Origin: JAUIIK01 sp041390865
Lineage (GTDB): Bacteria > Chloroflexota > Chloroflexia > Thermomicrobiales > CFX8
Assembly (NCBI GenBank): GCA_041390865.1
Contig: JAWKPC010000019.1
Coordinates: forward strand, 20,839-84,838
Direction: 5' to 3'
DNA: 64,000 bases
Shown here: positions 8,273 to 17,039 of the stretch, in pieces
Numbering within the stretch: the first letter of the stretch is position 1
Layout of the letters: every line of letters begins with the position of its first letter
The notes under the pieces: model-generated
The model's database searches: none
Told to the model about the DNA's origin: nothing
What the model saw: only the letters and a program-made list of their open reading frames with translations
Program-made: the position numbers and the translations under genes

Positions 8273-9394
8273 ATGCCGAAGGTCGACCAGGTCAAGGGGC
8301 GAAGAGCCGGTCTCGGGATGCGGGGCCATGACGAGGAGCAGGCATTCCAGGGCTTCACGCTGTTCTCGGCCAACACCGGGCCGGGCGAGGTATTCCTGAT
8401 CGACATGGAGGGCAACGTGGCCCACACCTGGAACATGCCTTATCCACCCGGGCTCTACGGCTACATCACGGAGAACGAGGACGGAAGGCCAACGCTGTTC
8501 TACAACGGCAAGGTCACCGATCCCGAAGACGAGAGCTTCGTCGGCAAGGCCCCCTGGAAGGGCGGTGCCGTGCTCGAGGCCGACTGGGACGGCAACATCC
8601 TCCGCGAGCTGAAACATCCCGACCACCACCACGACGCCCGGAAGCTCAGGAACGGCAACGTCGTCCTGCTCTGCATCACAGAGCTTGAGGAAGCGTTCCA
8701 GAAGAAAGTCCGCGGTGGCCGCGCCGGCGCCGAGGCCGAAGGCAACAAGATGTTTGCCGACTACATCGTCGAGATGACCTGGGATGGAGAAGAGGTCTGG
8801 CGCTGGAATTCGTGGGAGCACGTCGATCCCTGGACGCACGGTATTGCCGCGCCGAACGAATCGCGCGAGGAATGGACCCACGGCAATACCGTCTTCGAGA
8901 TGTCCGACGGGAATCTGCTGGTCAGCTTCCGGAATCCGAGTAAAGTCATAATCATTGACCGGCAGACCGGAGACGTAAAATGGCACATCGGCCCGCCGCA
9001 CATCGCCCAGCAACACGCCCCGAACGAGCTCGATAACGGCAACATCCTCATCTTCGACAACGGTACCAGCCGCCTGAACCACAACATCCCGCATTCGCGC
9101 GTCATCGAGGTCGATCCGGCGACGAATGAGATCGTCTGGTCGTACCAGGAGAAGTACCCCAGCGACTTCTTCAGCCCGCTCATTTCCAACGCCAGCCGGC
9201 TCCCGAACGGCAACACGCTGATCTGCGAAGGTTCCTTCGGACGGTTCTTCGAGGTGACGAAGGAGGGCGAGGTCGTCTGGGAGTACGTCAACCCCCATTT
9301 CTACAAGGTCTCGGACGAGCCGGACGCGCTGGTCAGCAACCGCGTTTTCCGCTGCTACCGCTACAGCCCTGAGGTGATTGCGAGGATGCGGTAG
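8273..9394 (+). CDS. Arylsulfotransferase (ASST)-like beta-propeller protein
   Basis: A 373-residue protein of the aryl-sulfate sulfotransferase / PQQ-like propeller group. Repeated blades of the type DGNLLVSFRNPSKVIIIDR, TGDVKWHIGPP, NGNILIFDNGTSR, ATNEIVWSYQ and NGNTLICEGSFGRFFEV are clear, and HDARKLRNGNVVLL is typical. The start is fixed by a strong GAAGGAGGAG seven bases before ATG 8273; the frame is open far upstream but that part overlaps the methyltransferase in another frame. There is no signal peptide or lipobox, unlike classic periplasmic ASST, so a cytosolic role or non-catalytic carbohydrate/ligand binding is possible. It is third in the ThDP operon. Confidence 0.85.
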   Translation: MPKVDQVKGRRAGLGMRGHDEEQAFQGFTLFSANTGPGEVFLIDMEGNVAHTWNMPYPPGLYGYITENEDGRPTLFYNGKVTDPEDESFVGKAPWKGGAVLEADWDGNILRELKHPDHHHDARKLRNGNVVLLCITELEEAFQKKVRGGRAGAEAEGNKMFADYIVEMTWDGEEVWRWNSWEHVDPWTHGIAAPNESREEWTHGNTVFEMSDGNLLVSFRNPSKVIIIDRQTGDVKWHIGPPHIAQQHAPNELDNGNILIFDNGTSRLNHNIPHSRVIEVDPATNEIVWSYQEKYPSDFFSPLISNASRLPNGNTLICEGSFGRFFEVTKEGEVVWEYVNPHFYKVSDEPDALVSNRVFRCYRYSPEVIARMR

Positions 9395-9404
9395 GACGCG
9401 GGGT

Positions 9405-9556
9405 TACCCTCACCCCTAACCCCTCTCCCACTCGCTTCCGCTGACGCTCCAGCGGTGGGGGGGACCGATCCAAGTGTCAGTAGATCTATTTGCCTCTTCT
9501 TCTCCTCTCCCCGCGTAGCGAAGCGAAGCTGTGGGAGAGGGGAGAAGGTGAGGGAA
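9405..9556. repeat. Dispersed palindromic repeat A, two tandem units
   Basis: Unit one runs from CCCTCACCCCTAACCCCTC through CTCCCACTCGC to AGCGGTGGGG. Unit two (from ~9500) has TCTCCTCTCCCC and a partner GTGGGAGAGGGGAGAAGG around GTAGCGAAGCGAAGC. Each can fold into a long hairpin. The element follows the ASST-like gene and is related to copies at 1.8 kb and 25.4 kb. Confidence 0.65.
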
Positions 9557-9823
9557 CTCCCCAGATTGCCTGCGAACTACCCACTACAACCTGCAAACTC
9601 CCGATCCGGCCATTCCTCCCCGCCAGCCATGACCATTTGGCAAGAAGGGGTCAGGACCAACGGCCCTGCCGCGAAATGCCTGGATGATTCAAGATACAGA
9701 CGGTTCTTTCCTCCCTTCCCCAGCTGGGCGAGTGGCCTCCCCGCAGTAGTTATCCGGCCGCTCGCCCTCTTCTTTTGCCCGGAATGCGACGTTTCTCCAG
9801 TCCCAACGAATCCCGGCCTGCAC

Positions 9824-9829
9824 TAGAAT
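9824..9829 (+). promoter_or_regulatory. Predicted -10 box of ThDP paralogue 2
   Basis: TAGAAT lies 78 bases before the ATG at 9907; no clear -35 box was seen. The same hexamer precedes paralogues 1 and 3. Confidence 0.3.
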
Positions 9830-9906
9830 CCCGGTGGGCCGCAGCACCCTGCATATTGTGCTGCCCGTTATTCGATGATGACTCACTCTGGGGGAGGATG
9901 AATCAC

Positions 9907-11538
9907 ATGCCAGAAATGACCGGCGGACAGGCGGTAGCCAGGACGCTGAAGAGCTACGGAGTCGATACGATTTTCGGCTTGCCCGGCGTCCAGCTCGACA
10001 ACATCTTCGACGCTCTCTACGACCTGCAAGACGACATCCGGGTGCTCAATACGCGCCACGAACAGGCGACGGCCTACATGGCCCTCGGCTACGCCCAGTC
10101 AACAGGTAAGATCGGCGTCTGCCTGATCGTGCCCGGCCCGGGACTGCTTAACGCGACAGCCGCCCTGTCAACCGCCTACGCGACGAACACGCCGGTGCTG
10201 GCTCTTTCCGGCCAGGTTGATTCCAACCAGATCGAGAAGGGCTTTGGCGCCCTCCACGAGATCCCCCAGCAGTTGAGAATGATCCAGTCGGTCACAAAGT
10301 GGGCGGCCCGGGCCGATACGCCCTCGGAAGCGCCGGGATTGCTGAGGGAAGCGTTCCGGCAGCTCCAGACGGGACGGCCCCGCCCGGTCGAGTTCGAGAT
10401 GTCGCCGGACATCATGGGCAAAGTGGAAGATTTCGAGCTCCTCGACCCGGTCACCGACTATGCACCGCTTGAGCCGGACGAAGAACAGATCGCGAGAGCG
10501 GCGGAGCTGCTCGGGAAAGCGCGCAAGCCAGTCATCTTCGCCGGCAGCGGTGTCATCGACTATCCCGAGCAGATGCAGCAGCTGGCAGAAACGCTGGAAG
10601 CGCCGGTCGTCATGTCGCCAGGCGCGCGCGGCGTCGTGAGCGACCGGGACTACCGGGCCCAGACGATGATCGGCGGCCGGATGCTCCTCGAAGATGCCGA
10701 CGTCATCCTGGCGATCGGCACCCGTTTCGCGATGCCGCAGACAGCGGGCGGCTTCAACCCGGACAAGCACACCCTGATCAGGGTCGACATCGACGAGCAG
10801 GAGGTCGACCGCTTCGGCAAGGCCGACCTCGCGATCCAGGGCGACGCCGGGGCGACGATCGACGCGCTGCTGCCGGAGCTGGCGAAAACGAACGGCGCCC
10901 GCGATTCCCGCAAGGACGAGCTCGAAGGCATCCGGGAACGCGTCGCCGACATCTTCGGAGAACTCCAGCCGCAATGGGATTTCTCGATGGTCATGCGCGA
11001 GGAGCTTCCGGACGACGGCAAGTATGTCGCCGAGATCACCCAACTCGGCTACTTCGCCCAGTTCGGCGGATTTCCCGTCTACGAACCTCGGACGCTGGTT
11101 CATGCCGGATTCCAGGGCACGCTGGGATTCGGATTCGCGACGGCGCTCGGCGTCCAGGTCGGTAACCCGGACAAGAAGGTCATCTCGATCAACGGCGACG
11201 GCGGATTCATGTACACGATGCCCGAGCTGGCGACGGCCGTCCGGCACAAGATCCCGCTTGTTGCGGTCGTCTTCAACGACGGCGCGTTCGGGAACGTCAA
11301 GCGTATCCAGCAGGAGATGTATGACGGCAAAGTCATGGCCTCGTCGCTGACGAACCCGGATTTCGTCAAGCTGGCCGAATCCTTCGGCGCGGCAGGCATC
11401 CGGGCGACGAACGCCGACGAGCTTCGGTCCGCCATCCGGGAAGGTTTCGACAACAACCACCCGACACTGATCGATGTGCCGGTCGGCGAGATGCCCTCGA
11501 TCTGGGGGCACGTCTTCCCCGAGCGGTTCCGCCGCTAA
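9907..11538 (+). CDS. ThDP-dependent acetolactate synthase-like enzyme, paralogue 2
   Basis: A 543-residue homologue of the enzymes at 5746 and 23711. It starts MPEMTGGQAVARTLKSYGVD, with catalytic Glu 52 in RHEQ, PGPGLLN, and the PP-domain GDGGFMYTMPELATAVRH followed by VFNDGAFGN. The central domain is divergent (PQTAGGFNPDKH), so substrate range may differ. The start at 9907 is chosen because GGGGGAGG lies nine bases upstream; an in-frame ATG at 9898 abuts that site. It is followed after 14 bases by a kinase-like gene, so the pair is probably an operon. Confidence 0.92.
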   Translation: MPEMTGGQAVARTLKSYGVDTIFGLPGVQLDNIFDALYDLQDDIRVLNTRHEQATAYMALGYAQSTGKIGVCLIVPGPGLLNATAALSTAYATNTPVLALSGQVDSNQIEKGFGALHEIPQQLRMIQSVTKWAARADTPSEAPGLLREAFRQLQTGRPRPVEFEMSPDIMGKVEDFELLDPVTDYAPLEPDEEQIARAAELLGKARKPVIFAGSGVIDYPEQMQQLAETLEAPVVMSPGARGVVSDRDYRAQTMIGGRMLLEDADVILAIGTRFAMPQTAGGFNPDKHTLIRVDIDEQEVDRFGKADLAIQGDAGATIDALLPELAKTNGARDSRKDELEGIRERVADIFGELQPQWDFSMVMREELPDDGKYVAEITQLGYFAQFGGFPVYEPRTLVHAGFQGTLGFGFATALGVQVGNPDKKVISINGDGGFMYTMPELATAVRHKIPLVAVVFNDGAFGNVKRIQQEMYDGKVMASSLTNPDFVKLAESFGAAGIRATNADELRSAIREGFDNNHPTLIDVPVGEMPSIWGHVFPERFRR

Positions 11539-11552
11539 CCAGCCACTGCACG

Positions 11553-12488
11553 TTGCATCCCGCAGGCAGCGAACCGTCAGACGAGACGGCCGGGCGAATC
11601 ATCGCCGCCTGCGGGATCGCCGCTTGCCGGATCGATTTCCTGGCGTCGGGCGTCCAGAGCCTTGTCTGGGTGGTCGAGACCCGCGAACAGCGCTACGCCC
11701 TCCGGATCGCAAGCCCGGCATCCCCGGAACCGCCGTCCTACGAATCCGAATTCGGAATACGGCAGTGTCTGGCGGATCTCGGCGGGCGCGTATCACGTCC
11801 CGTCCGCACGAATCGCGACGTCGAGTCCGAATTCCCGTTCGACTGGAGCCTCGATGAATTCGTGGATGGAAGCCCCGATCCCGCCGGACAACTGACAGCC
11901 GCTGCGTGCCGGGATCTGGGACGCACGCTCGCACTACTCCATAGATTGCCGGTCGAGGGATACGGACCGCTGGAGAATCGTCGGGACAGGATTGTCGGGC
12001 AATCGATGAGCTTCAGGGACGGGATACGGTCAAGGCTGGAACGCCCCTGGCCATTCAGCGGTGAATCCCTCGACTTCCATCCGATCGCGAGCGTTGCGCC
12101 GGACCTTCTGGGAAAGATCAGGCCGCTTGAGCCGGAGATGCTGGCACTGGAGGGTAGGCCGTCCCGCATGTCGGTAATCCATAGCGACCTTCACGCCGGG
12201 CAACTGGCCCTGTCCAACGGGCGTCTGGCTGCGCTACTCGATTTCGGTGACGCGCTGATCGGGCCACCGGCCTGGGACATCGGCTCGTTCGCCTATTTCC
12301 ATGGCTGGGAGATGTCCGGGCAGCTGCGTGGAGACGTATGCCGGGCCTGAACGACGTGAAGAAACACGGCATGAGGCGCGGCTGTTTGCGATTATTCTCG
12401 CCCTTCATCATGCTGTGTGCGCTCGATCTCCCGCAACGAACCGCGGCGTATGCGGGGGGCGCTGCGACATCTACGGCAGAATTTGTAG
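11553..12488 (+). pseudogene. APH-fold phosphotransferase, reading frame shifted twice
   Basis: Small-molecule kinase of the aminoglycoside-phosphotransferase fold. The open part (TTG at 11553 to TGA at 12350) includes the catalytic loop VIHSDLHAGQLALSN and the metal motif LLDFGDALIGPPAWDI. The natural C-terminus is out of frame: from ~12335 the next frame reads YAGPERREETRHEARL and ALHHAV, and from ~12425 the original frame resumes as RRMRGALRHLRQNL before TAG at 12486-12488. Two compensating single-base changes explain this. Catalytic residues are intact, so a sequencing error is as likely as real decay. It sits behind ThDP paralogue 2. Confidence 0.72.
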
Positions 12489-12589
12489 CCCTCCGATCGC
12501 GCAGACCACCAGGATAGTGGGATAGAACGGCCATTGGCGCACAGGAAACCGCCATACCTCTTTCGAAAGGTCTTTCAATACTAAACAGT

Positions 12590-12603
12590 TTAAGGTACCT
12601 TAA
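12590..12603. promoter_or_regulatory. Perfect 14-bp palindrome, possible operator
   Basis: TTAAGGTACCTTAA is a perfect palindrome 63 bases before the ATG at 12667. A second palindrome, CTTTCGAAAG, lies about 20 bases upstream. In a GC-rich genome such an AT-rich dyad is notable and could be a regulator site for the small membrane protein. Confidence 0.4.
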
Positions 12604-12666
12604 TGAACATCGGTACTTTCCGACGGTACGATCGTTCGTGCCGCCTCGTCATTGGGAGGAGAAGGA

Positions 12667-12921
12667 ATGGGCGAGATCTTTCCGATCGCCGCGGGCATTG
12701 CCCTCGGTATGGTCGCATTGCGGATTATGGACGTCCGGCTGCGCGCCGCTACGATCGCCGTCATGAGCGTCGTTTTCGGCGTAATCGCGACGGCTATCAG
12801 TGGTGAAGCGTTGATCAGCTGGGCATTCGTCCTGATTGATATTCCGCTTGTACTCGTCGCGGCTCTGGCCACGGTGGTCATCGCACCGCGCGTCATCGAG
12901 CGCCTCGCGCACCCGCAATAG
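12667..12921 (+). CDS. Small integral membrane protein
   Basis: An 84-residue hydrophobic protein with about three membrane spans (residues ~4-22, ~27-48, ~52-78) and a short basic tail. It begins MGEIFPIAAGIALGMVALR. The start is supported by GGGAGGAGAAGGA just upstream; an earlier in-frame ATG at 12652 lies before that site. I do not recognise the family. It has its own palindromic upstream site and a strong terminator, so it is probably transcribed alone. Confidence 0.72.
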   Translation: MGEIFPIAAGIALGMVALRIMDVRLRAATIAVMSVVFGVIATAISGEALISWAFVLIDIPLVLVAALATVVIAPRVIERLAHPQ

Positions 12922-12939
12922 TCACCTCGTTGTGAAGTT

Positions 12940-12976
12940 AACTGCCCTGCCGGACCTGATCCGGCAGGGCAGTTTT
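12940..12976 (+). terminator. Rho-independent terminator
   Basis: AACTGCCCTGCCGG and CCGGCAGGGCAGTT form a perfect 14-bp stem with loop ACCTGAT, followed by TTTTCG (overlapping the stem end). It begins 18 bases after the stop of the small membrane protein. Confidence 0.85.
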
Positions 12977-13045
12977 CGTCCGGTGCGGGAACTGGCAAAC
13001 TGGTGCCGGTCGAACGATCATGCGAACCGCGAAAGGGTGCCGACC

Positions 13046-13369
13046 GTGGCAGCAGATCCCGCATTTGCCGATTACGTCATCGAGCAGCTCGAGGACGCCG
13101 GAGCAATTACCCACCGGGCGATGTTCGGCGGCTACGGCATATGGGAGAGCGGCGACATGTTCGCGCTGATCAGCTCGGACTCGACCCTCTACTTCAAAGT
13201 CGATGACGAAACCCGCCCGAGATACCAGGCGGCCGGCAGCGAGCAGTTCCGGACAATGCCCTACTGGTCGGTTCCGGCCGACCTGCTGGAGGACCGCGAA
13301 CAGCTGCTCGACTGGGCCGAAGAGGCGGTCGCCGTCGGCCACGCCACTGCGAGCAAGAAGCGGCGATAG
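13046..13369 (+). CDS. TfoX N-terminal domain protein
   Basis: A 107-residue protein made of a single TfoX_N domain: ADPAFADYVIEQLEDAG, the conserved RAMFGGYGIWESGDMFALIS, LYFKVDDETRPRYQAAGSE, and the MPYWSVPADLLEDREQL tail. TfoX is known from competence regulation in gamma-proteobacteria; stand-alone N-domains in other phyla have no settled role. I chose GTG at 13046, with AGGG about eight bases upstream; GTG at 13037 would add three residues. It is convergent with the alpha/beta hydrolase at 13398, only 28 bases away. Confidence 0.82.
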   Translation: MAADPAFADYVIEQLEDAGAITHRAMFGGYGIWESGDMFALISSDSTLYFKVDDETRPRYQAAGSEQFRTMPYWSVPADLLEDREQLLDWAEEAVAVGHATASKKRR

Positions 13370-13397
13370 CGACGGCGACCGGAGAGAGCGGTGAGTC

Positions 13398-14174
13398 CTA
13401 CTCCTGAAGAAAGTCGATGACTTCCCGCAGGAATAGATCCGGGGCCGTATCCATCGGAACGTGCTGCTGGCCCGGGAGGACAGTGATCCGGCTGTTCGGA
13501 AGCGTCTCGTCGATCATCTCGAGCGACTCCCGGTAGAACGGAGGGCTGTCGCCGCCGAGCACCAGCAACGTCGGGGTTTCCACATTCGAGAATCGTTCCG
13601 GCGCGAAGCGATAGTCGTCCACAGCGACGGATTCCCGCAACAACGTATGCGCGGCGGCGATCCGCGCCGGCCAGGCCGGGGATCGCCGCATCTTCTCAAG
13701 CTCGTGCTCCGGTATTCCCGCATATTCAGACAGAAAGGTTGAGAGGACCCCTTCGCGATCTCCGGAGTCCAGCATGCCCTGCATGCGAGCCGAGAGTTCG
13801 GCGGGGAGCTCCGGGGCATTAACCGGCGGCTCGCAGAGCACGAGCCTGGCGATGTTGCCGGTCAGGAGCGATGCTTCGAGCGTGCAGATCGCCCCGAACG
13901 AGTGACCGAGCAGATTGACCGGTTCATCCATCGCATCCACAACGGCCGCGACATCCTCGTACTCGCGCTCGATAGCATAGCAATCAGCGTCGCCGCTCTC
14001 GCCGCGTCCTCGCCGATCGATCGCGCAGACGGTGAACTCGGCGGAGAGTTCCGGCAGAACACCGCCCCAGCGCTTGTGCGACCCCGATGCCCCATGGACG
14101 AGTACGAGCGGCGGCCCCTCGCCGCATTGCTGAAACGCGATATGGGTTCCATCCTTTGATCTAACGAATTCCAT
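13398..14174 (-). CDS. Alpha/beta hydrolase, tandem copy 1
   Basis: A 258-residue alpha/beta-fold hydrolase. Visible are the oxyanion region LVLVHGASGSHKRW, the nucleophile elbow GHSFG, the acid region LLVLGGDSPP and a C-terminal GQQHVPMDTAP containing the catalytic His. The start at 14174 has GGAG six bases upstream (AAGGAGATTCAG). It is a close paralogue of the frameshifted gene at 14434-15227, so the two come from tandem duplication. Both lie downstream of the HD-GYP/LuxR regulator on the same strand. The substrate is unknown (esterase or lactonase-like). Confidence 0.88.
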   Translation of the reverse strand: MEFVRSKDGTHIAFQQCGEGPPLVLVHGASGSHKRWGGVLPELSAEFTVCAIDRRGRGESGDADCYAIEREYEDVAAVVDAMDEPVNLLGHSFGAICTLEASLLTGNIARLVLCEPPVNAPELPAELSARMQGMLDSGDREGVLSTFLSEYAGIPEHELEKMRRSPAWPARIAAAHTLLRESVAVDDYRFAPERFSNVETPTLLVLGGDSPPFYRESLEMIDETLPNSRITVLPGQQHVPMDTAPDLFLREVIDFLQE

Positions 14175-14433
14175 CTGAATCTCCTTTTCCAAGTTCAAGC
14201 GGTCGCCTGTCGCGGGAATGGTGGCCCGGTAACGGCCCGATAGATGGCCATCTTCACGCAGAAGCGCGACGAGCTGTCCGGTACATGACAGTCCACGGAA
14301 GGCCACAATATCTCGCGTTTGTCCTTGCGGCGGGTACTGTGTGAGCTGGTTGACGAAAAGCCTCGGTCGAACATCAGTGGAGCGTTGACCTGGGAGAACA
14401 TGGCGGTCTGACTCCCTGCGCCCGCCCCGCCGA

Positions 14434-15227
14434 TCACGCCTCCCTGAGGAAGGAGAGCACCTCCCGCAGGAAGAGATCCGGCGCTGTGACGTCGGCGATG
14501 TGTTGCTGGCCGGGCATGACAACGACGTGACTGTTGGGGAGCGCCGCGTCGAGCACCTTGACGCCGTCGCTGAACAACGGAGGGCTATCGCCACCGGTCA
14601 GCAACATCGCCGGAACCCGCATCTCCGAGAACTTCTCGGTGAAGCAGCGGTAGCGTTCAACCGCTTCGAGCTCGCGGGGCAGGGTGTGCGCCGAGGCAAC
14701 GCGAGCCGGCCATGCCGGCGAACACCTGTAGCTCTCAATCTCCTCGTCTGACATGCCGACGAGCTCGCGCATGAACATCACCAGAACGCCTTCCCGATCA
14801 CCGGCTTCGAGCAGACGGTTCAGACGCTGGACCAGCCCATCCGCCTCGAACGGCATGTCGACCTCCGGGGGAGTGGCGTCCGGCTCATAGAGAATGAGCT
14901 TCGCGATATTGTCCGTCAGAGCGCCGCTTCGAGCGCGCAGGTCCCGCCGTAGGAGTGTCCCAGCACGTTGACCGGCTCATCCAGTGTCTCGACCACCGCG
15001 GCGACATCCTCGAACTCCCGCTCGATGCTGTAGTACTCGCTATCACCGCTCGCGCCACGACCGCGGCGGTCCATCGCATAAACGGTGAATTCGGCGGAGA
15101 GGGCAGAGAGGATCGGCGCCCATCGCTCATGGGAACCTGCAGTTCCATGGACCAGGACAAGCGGCGGTCCCGAACCCGTACATTCGAAAGCAATCGGTGT
15201 TCCATCTTTCGAGATGACCGTTTCCAC
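14434..15227 (-). pseudogene. Alpha/beta hydrolase, tandem copy 2, single frameshift
   Basis: Paralogue of the gene at 13398. The N-terminal half (GTG at 15227, preceded by AAGGAGG at ideal distance) carries LVLVHGTAGSHERW and the nucleophile elbow GHSYG, then hits TGA after CALEAAL. Inserting one base near 14920 restores LTDNIAKLILYEPDA and the C-terminal half ending DVTAPDLFLREVLSF. The matching place in copy 1 reads LEASLLTGNIARLVL, which confirms the lost C in a CC run. All catalytic residues remain, so this may be a sequencing error rather than a dead gene. Confidence 0.8.
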
Positions 15228-15325
15228 CTGAGCCTCCTTCAGCATTGTTCGACTGAGGGTCTGGACTCAGACTAGGGCGGCCTGTGGTCTGGCGCATCGG
15301 GCGATCGCCCTATTTCGTTGCCGGA

Positions 15326-16876
15326 CTACTGGAGGAGGTTGTGCTCCATGGCATAGAGCGCGGCAGCGGCGCGGGTGGAAACGCCAATTTTGTCGTAGAT
15401 GTGCTGGACGTGGTGACCGACCGTCTTCGGCGAGATCGAGAGCTGATCGCCCATCTCCCGGTTCGTCAGCCCATGCGAGGCCAATCGCAGGACCTCGATC
15501 TCTCGATCGGTCAACCCGTCGGGACGCTCCAGCGGAACAGCATCTACCCGTTGACCGGCCGCAGCGAGCACTGCCCGAACAGCGTCCGTGTCCAACCGTC
15601 CTGCTTCCGCTTCAGTGGCGAGCAATCCAGCGGCCTGTTCATCCGACATGGCCGGCCGGTGGGACCGTTCCTGGGTCATGGCCTGGTAGGCGTCGGCGGC
15701 GGCGAGGATCCGTCCCTCTACTGAAATGGCCGTTGCCGGCAGGCGCCGGTAGTAGCCAGAACCGTCGTTTCGTTCATGGTGAGCCCCAGCGATCGAAGCG
15801 AATTCCGTCAATACCGGCGAACGGGCCAGGATACGCTCCGAGTGATAGGGATGGAGCCGTACCTGCTCCCACTCGCTGATGCTCAGCGAGCCAGGTTTGT
15901 GCCAGATCCCGTTCGGCACGCCGACCCGGCCCAGGTCATGGAATAGACCGGCTAATCGGATGGTTCGCGCCGTCGAGGAGCTCAGTCCCATCTCGCAAGC
16001 CGCGCCTTCCGCCAGCATGGAGACCTCAACCGAGTGCTGGTGGGTGAACGGCGACTTGAGATCAACCGCGTCGGCGAAGGCGCGCGCGATACGTTCCAGG
16101 TCGCCATCGGAGGCGAGACGGTGAGGGTGCGGCTCCGCACTGACGGCGGCCTCCCAGACATCTCTCGCGGCAATCCGGTTCAGGATGGCAGGTCCGCAAC
16201 GGATGAAGGCATCGGCGATGGCGGGGTCGAATGCCTGACCGGCCCGGTCGCGGATAACCTGGCAAGCACGCTCGGCACCGCCGATCCGATTGAAGAGCGC
16301 TGCCTGGCTGGCAACCAGCGAGAAGCGGATCGGCAGCGAGATGTCGTCGCCGGCCAGCTTGCGGGGCAGGCCCTTGCCATCCCAGCGCTCGAACATCTCG
16401 TAGAGCGCCTGCTGAACTGTTTCTGGAAGGCCGAGCCGCCGCCCCATCCGGGCCGCAACCTCGCAAGTGGCCCGGTTCGTCTCCCCGGCGACCCGCTCGC
16501 CTTTAGTCAGCAACCGGGCGAGCGTCCGGGCCCGGGCGAACATCGAGCCCTCGCTGGTGAGTGGCAGCATGAAGTCGGTGAACGCTTCGCGCTGCGTCCC
16601 GTAAGCCACGCGCGAGCCGATTCCCCGGAACGAAACGTCATCGCCGCCGACGAGTATCGCCTGCTCGTGCGCCCCGGCGGTACAGCCGACATGGGCGAGC
16701 AGGGTCGTATAGTAGACGTCTCGCCGGTCGCTCTCGTCAAGACCCATCTCGCCCGCGAGGGCGCTGGCGATGAGGCAAGATTCGAGCGCCTGCTCCGGCT
16801 GGTAGCCCATCCCGAGGTCGCTTACGAGCGATAGAGATGCGAGCAGATCGGCAAGCCGTAGTTTCACAGCAGCCAT
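15326..16876 (-). CDS. HD-GYP domain regulator with LuxR-type DNA-binding tail
   Basis: About 516 residues. The first half is a degenerate HD-like region (TTLLAHVGCTAGAHEQ). The second is an HD-GYP phosphohydrolase with LFHDLGRVGVPNGIWHKPG and HHERNDGSGYYR, the metal-binding motifs of cyclic-di-GMP phosphodiesterases. A LuxR/GerE HTH ends the protein (LTDREIEVLRLASHGLTNRE, ISPKTVGHHVQHIYDKIGV). This suggests a one-component regulator; whether it still hydrolyses a cyclic dinucleotide is unknown. ATG at 16876 is preferred; an in-frame GTG at 16915 has no ribosome site. It lies 98 bases upstream of the tandem hydrolases and is a candidate for their control. Confidence 0.85.
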   Translation of the reverse strand: MAAVKLRLADLLASLSLVSDLGMGYQPEQALESCLIASALAGEMGLDESDRRDVYYTTLLAHVGCTAGAHEQAILVGGDDVSFRGIGSRVAYGTQREAFTDFMLPLTSEGSMFARARTLARLLTKGERVAGETNRATCEVAARMGRRLGLPETVQQALYEMFERWDGKGLPRKLAGDDISLPIRFSLVASQAALFNRIGGAERACQVIRDRAGQAFDPAIADAFIRCGPAILNRIAARDVWEAAVSAEPHPHRLASDGDLERIARAFADAVDLKSPFTHQHSVEVSMLAEGAACEMGLSSSTARTIRLAGLFHDLGRVGVPNGIWHKPGSLSISEWEQVRLHPYHSERILARSPVLTEFASIAGAHHERNDGSGYYRRLPATAISVEGRILAAADAYQAMTQERSHRPAMSDEQAAGLLATEAEAGRLDTDAVRAVLAAAGQRVDAVPLERPDGLTDREIEVLRLASHGLTNREMGDQLSISPKTVGHHVQHIYDKIGVSTRAAAALYAMEHNLLQ

Positions 16877-16962
16877 CTTTCGACGTGACGTGGTCGCTCT
16901 TCCGTGTGAATTCACAGTCTAACGCACGGTTTCGTTTCAGTCTCGCTGGAGGTCGCAAACGG

Positions 16963-17002
16963 TCGATGGTGTGCCGGATGGTAGAATCCGGCACACCATC
17001 GA
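16963..17002. promoter_or_regulatory. Perfect 17-bp inverted repeat in divergent promoter region
   Basis: TCGATGGTGTGCCGGAT (16963-16979) and ATCCGGCACACCATCGA (16986-17002) pair perfectly around GGTAGA. It sits between the divergent HD-GYP/LuxR gene and the exonuclease gene. No T-tract follows, so an operator or 5' leader hairpin is more likely than a terminator. Confidence 0.6.
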
Positions 17003-17039
17003 TCAGGCGAGGTTGAGCAGAGAATGACAGGGGCGCTCG

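Larger units (their letters stand above)
9395..9906. other. Intergenic region with repeat A and a predicted -10 box
   Basis: A gap of 512 bases. The left part holds two repeat-A units. The right part has a TAGAAT box at 9824 and a long GGGGGAGG ribosome site just before the next gene. The small open frames here overlap repeats and look non-coding. Confidence 0.6.

Noticed and set aside
8135..9298. 387-codon - strand open frame across the ASST-like gene
   Set aside because: Antisense to a gene with beta-propeller blades; no motif in the antisense frame.
10168..11511. Long antisense open frame (447 codons) within ThDP paralogue 2
   Set aside because: It lies opposite a gene with clear family motifs, shows no motif of its own, and its arginine- and valine-rich composition matches antisense reading of a GC-rich gene.
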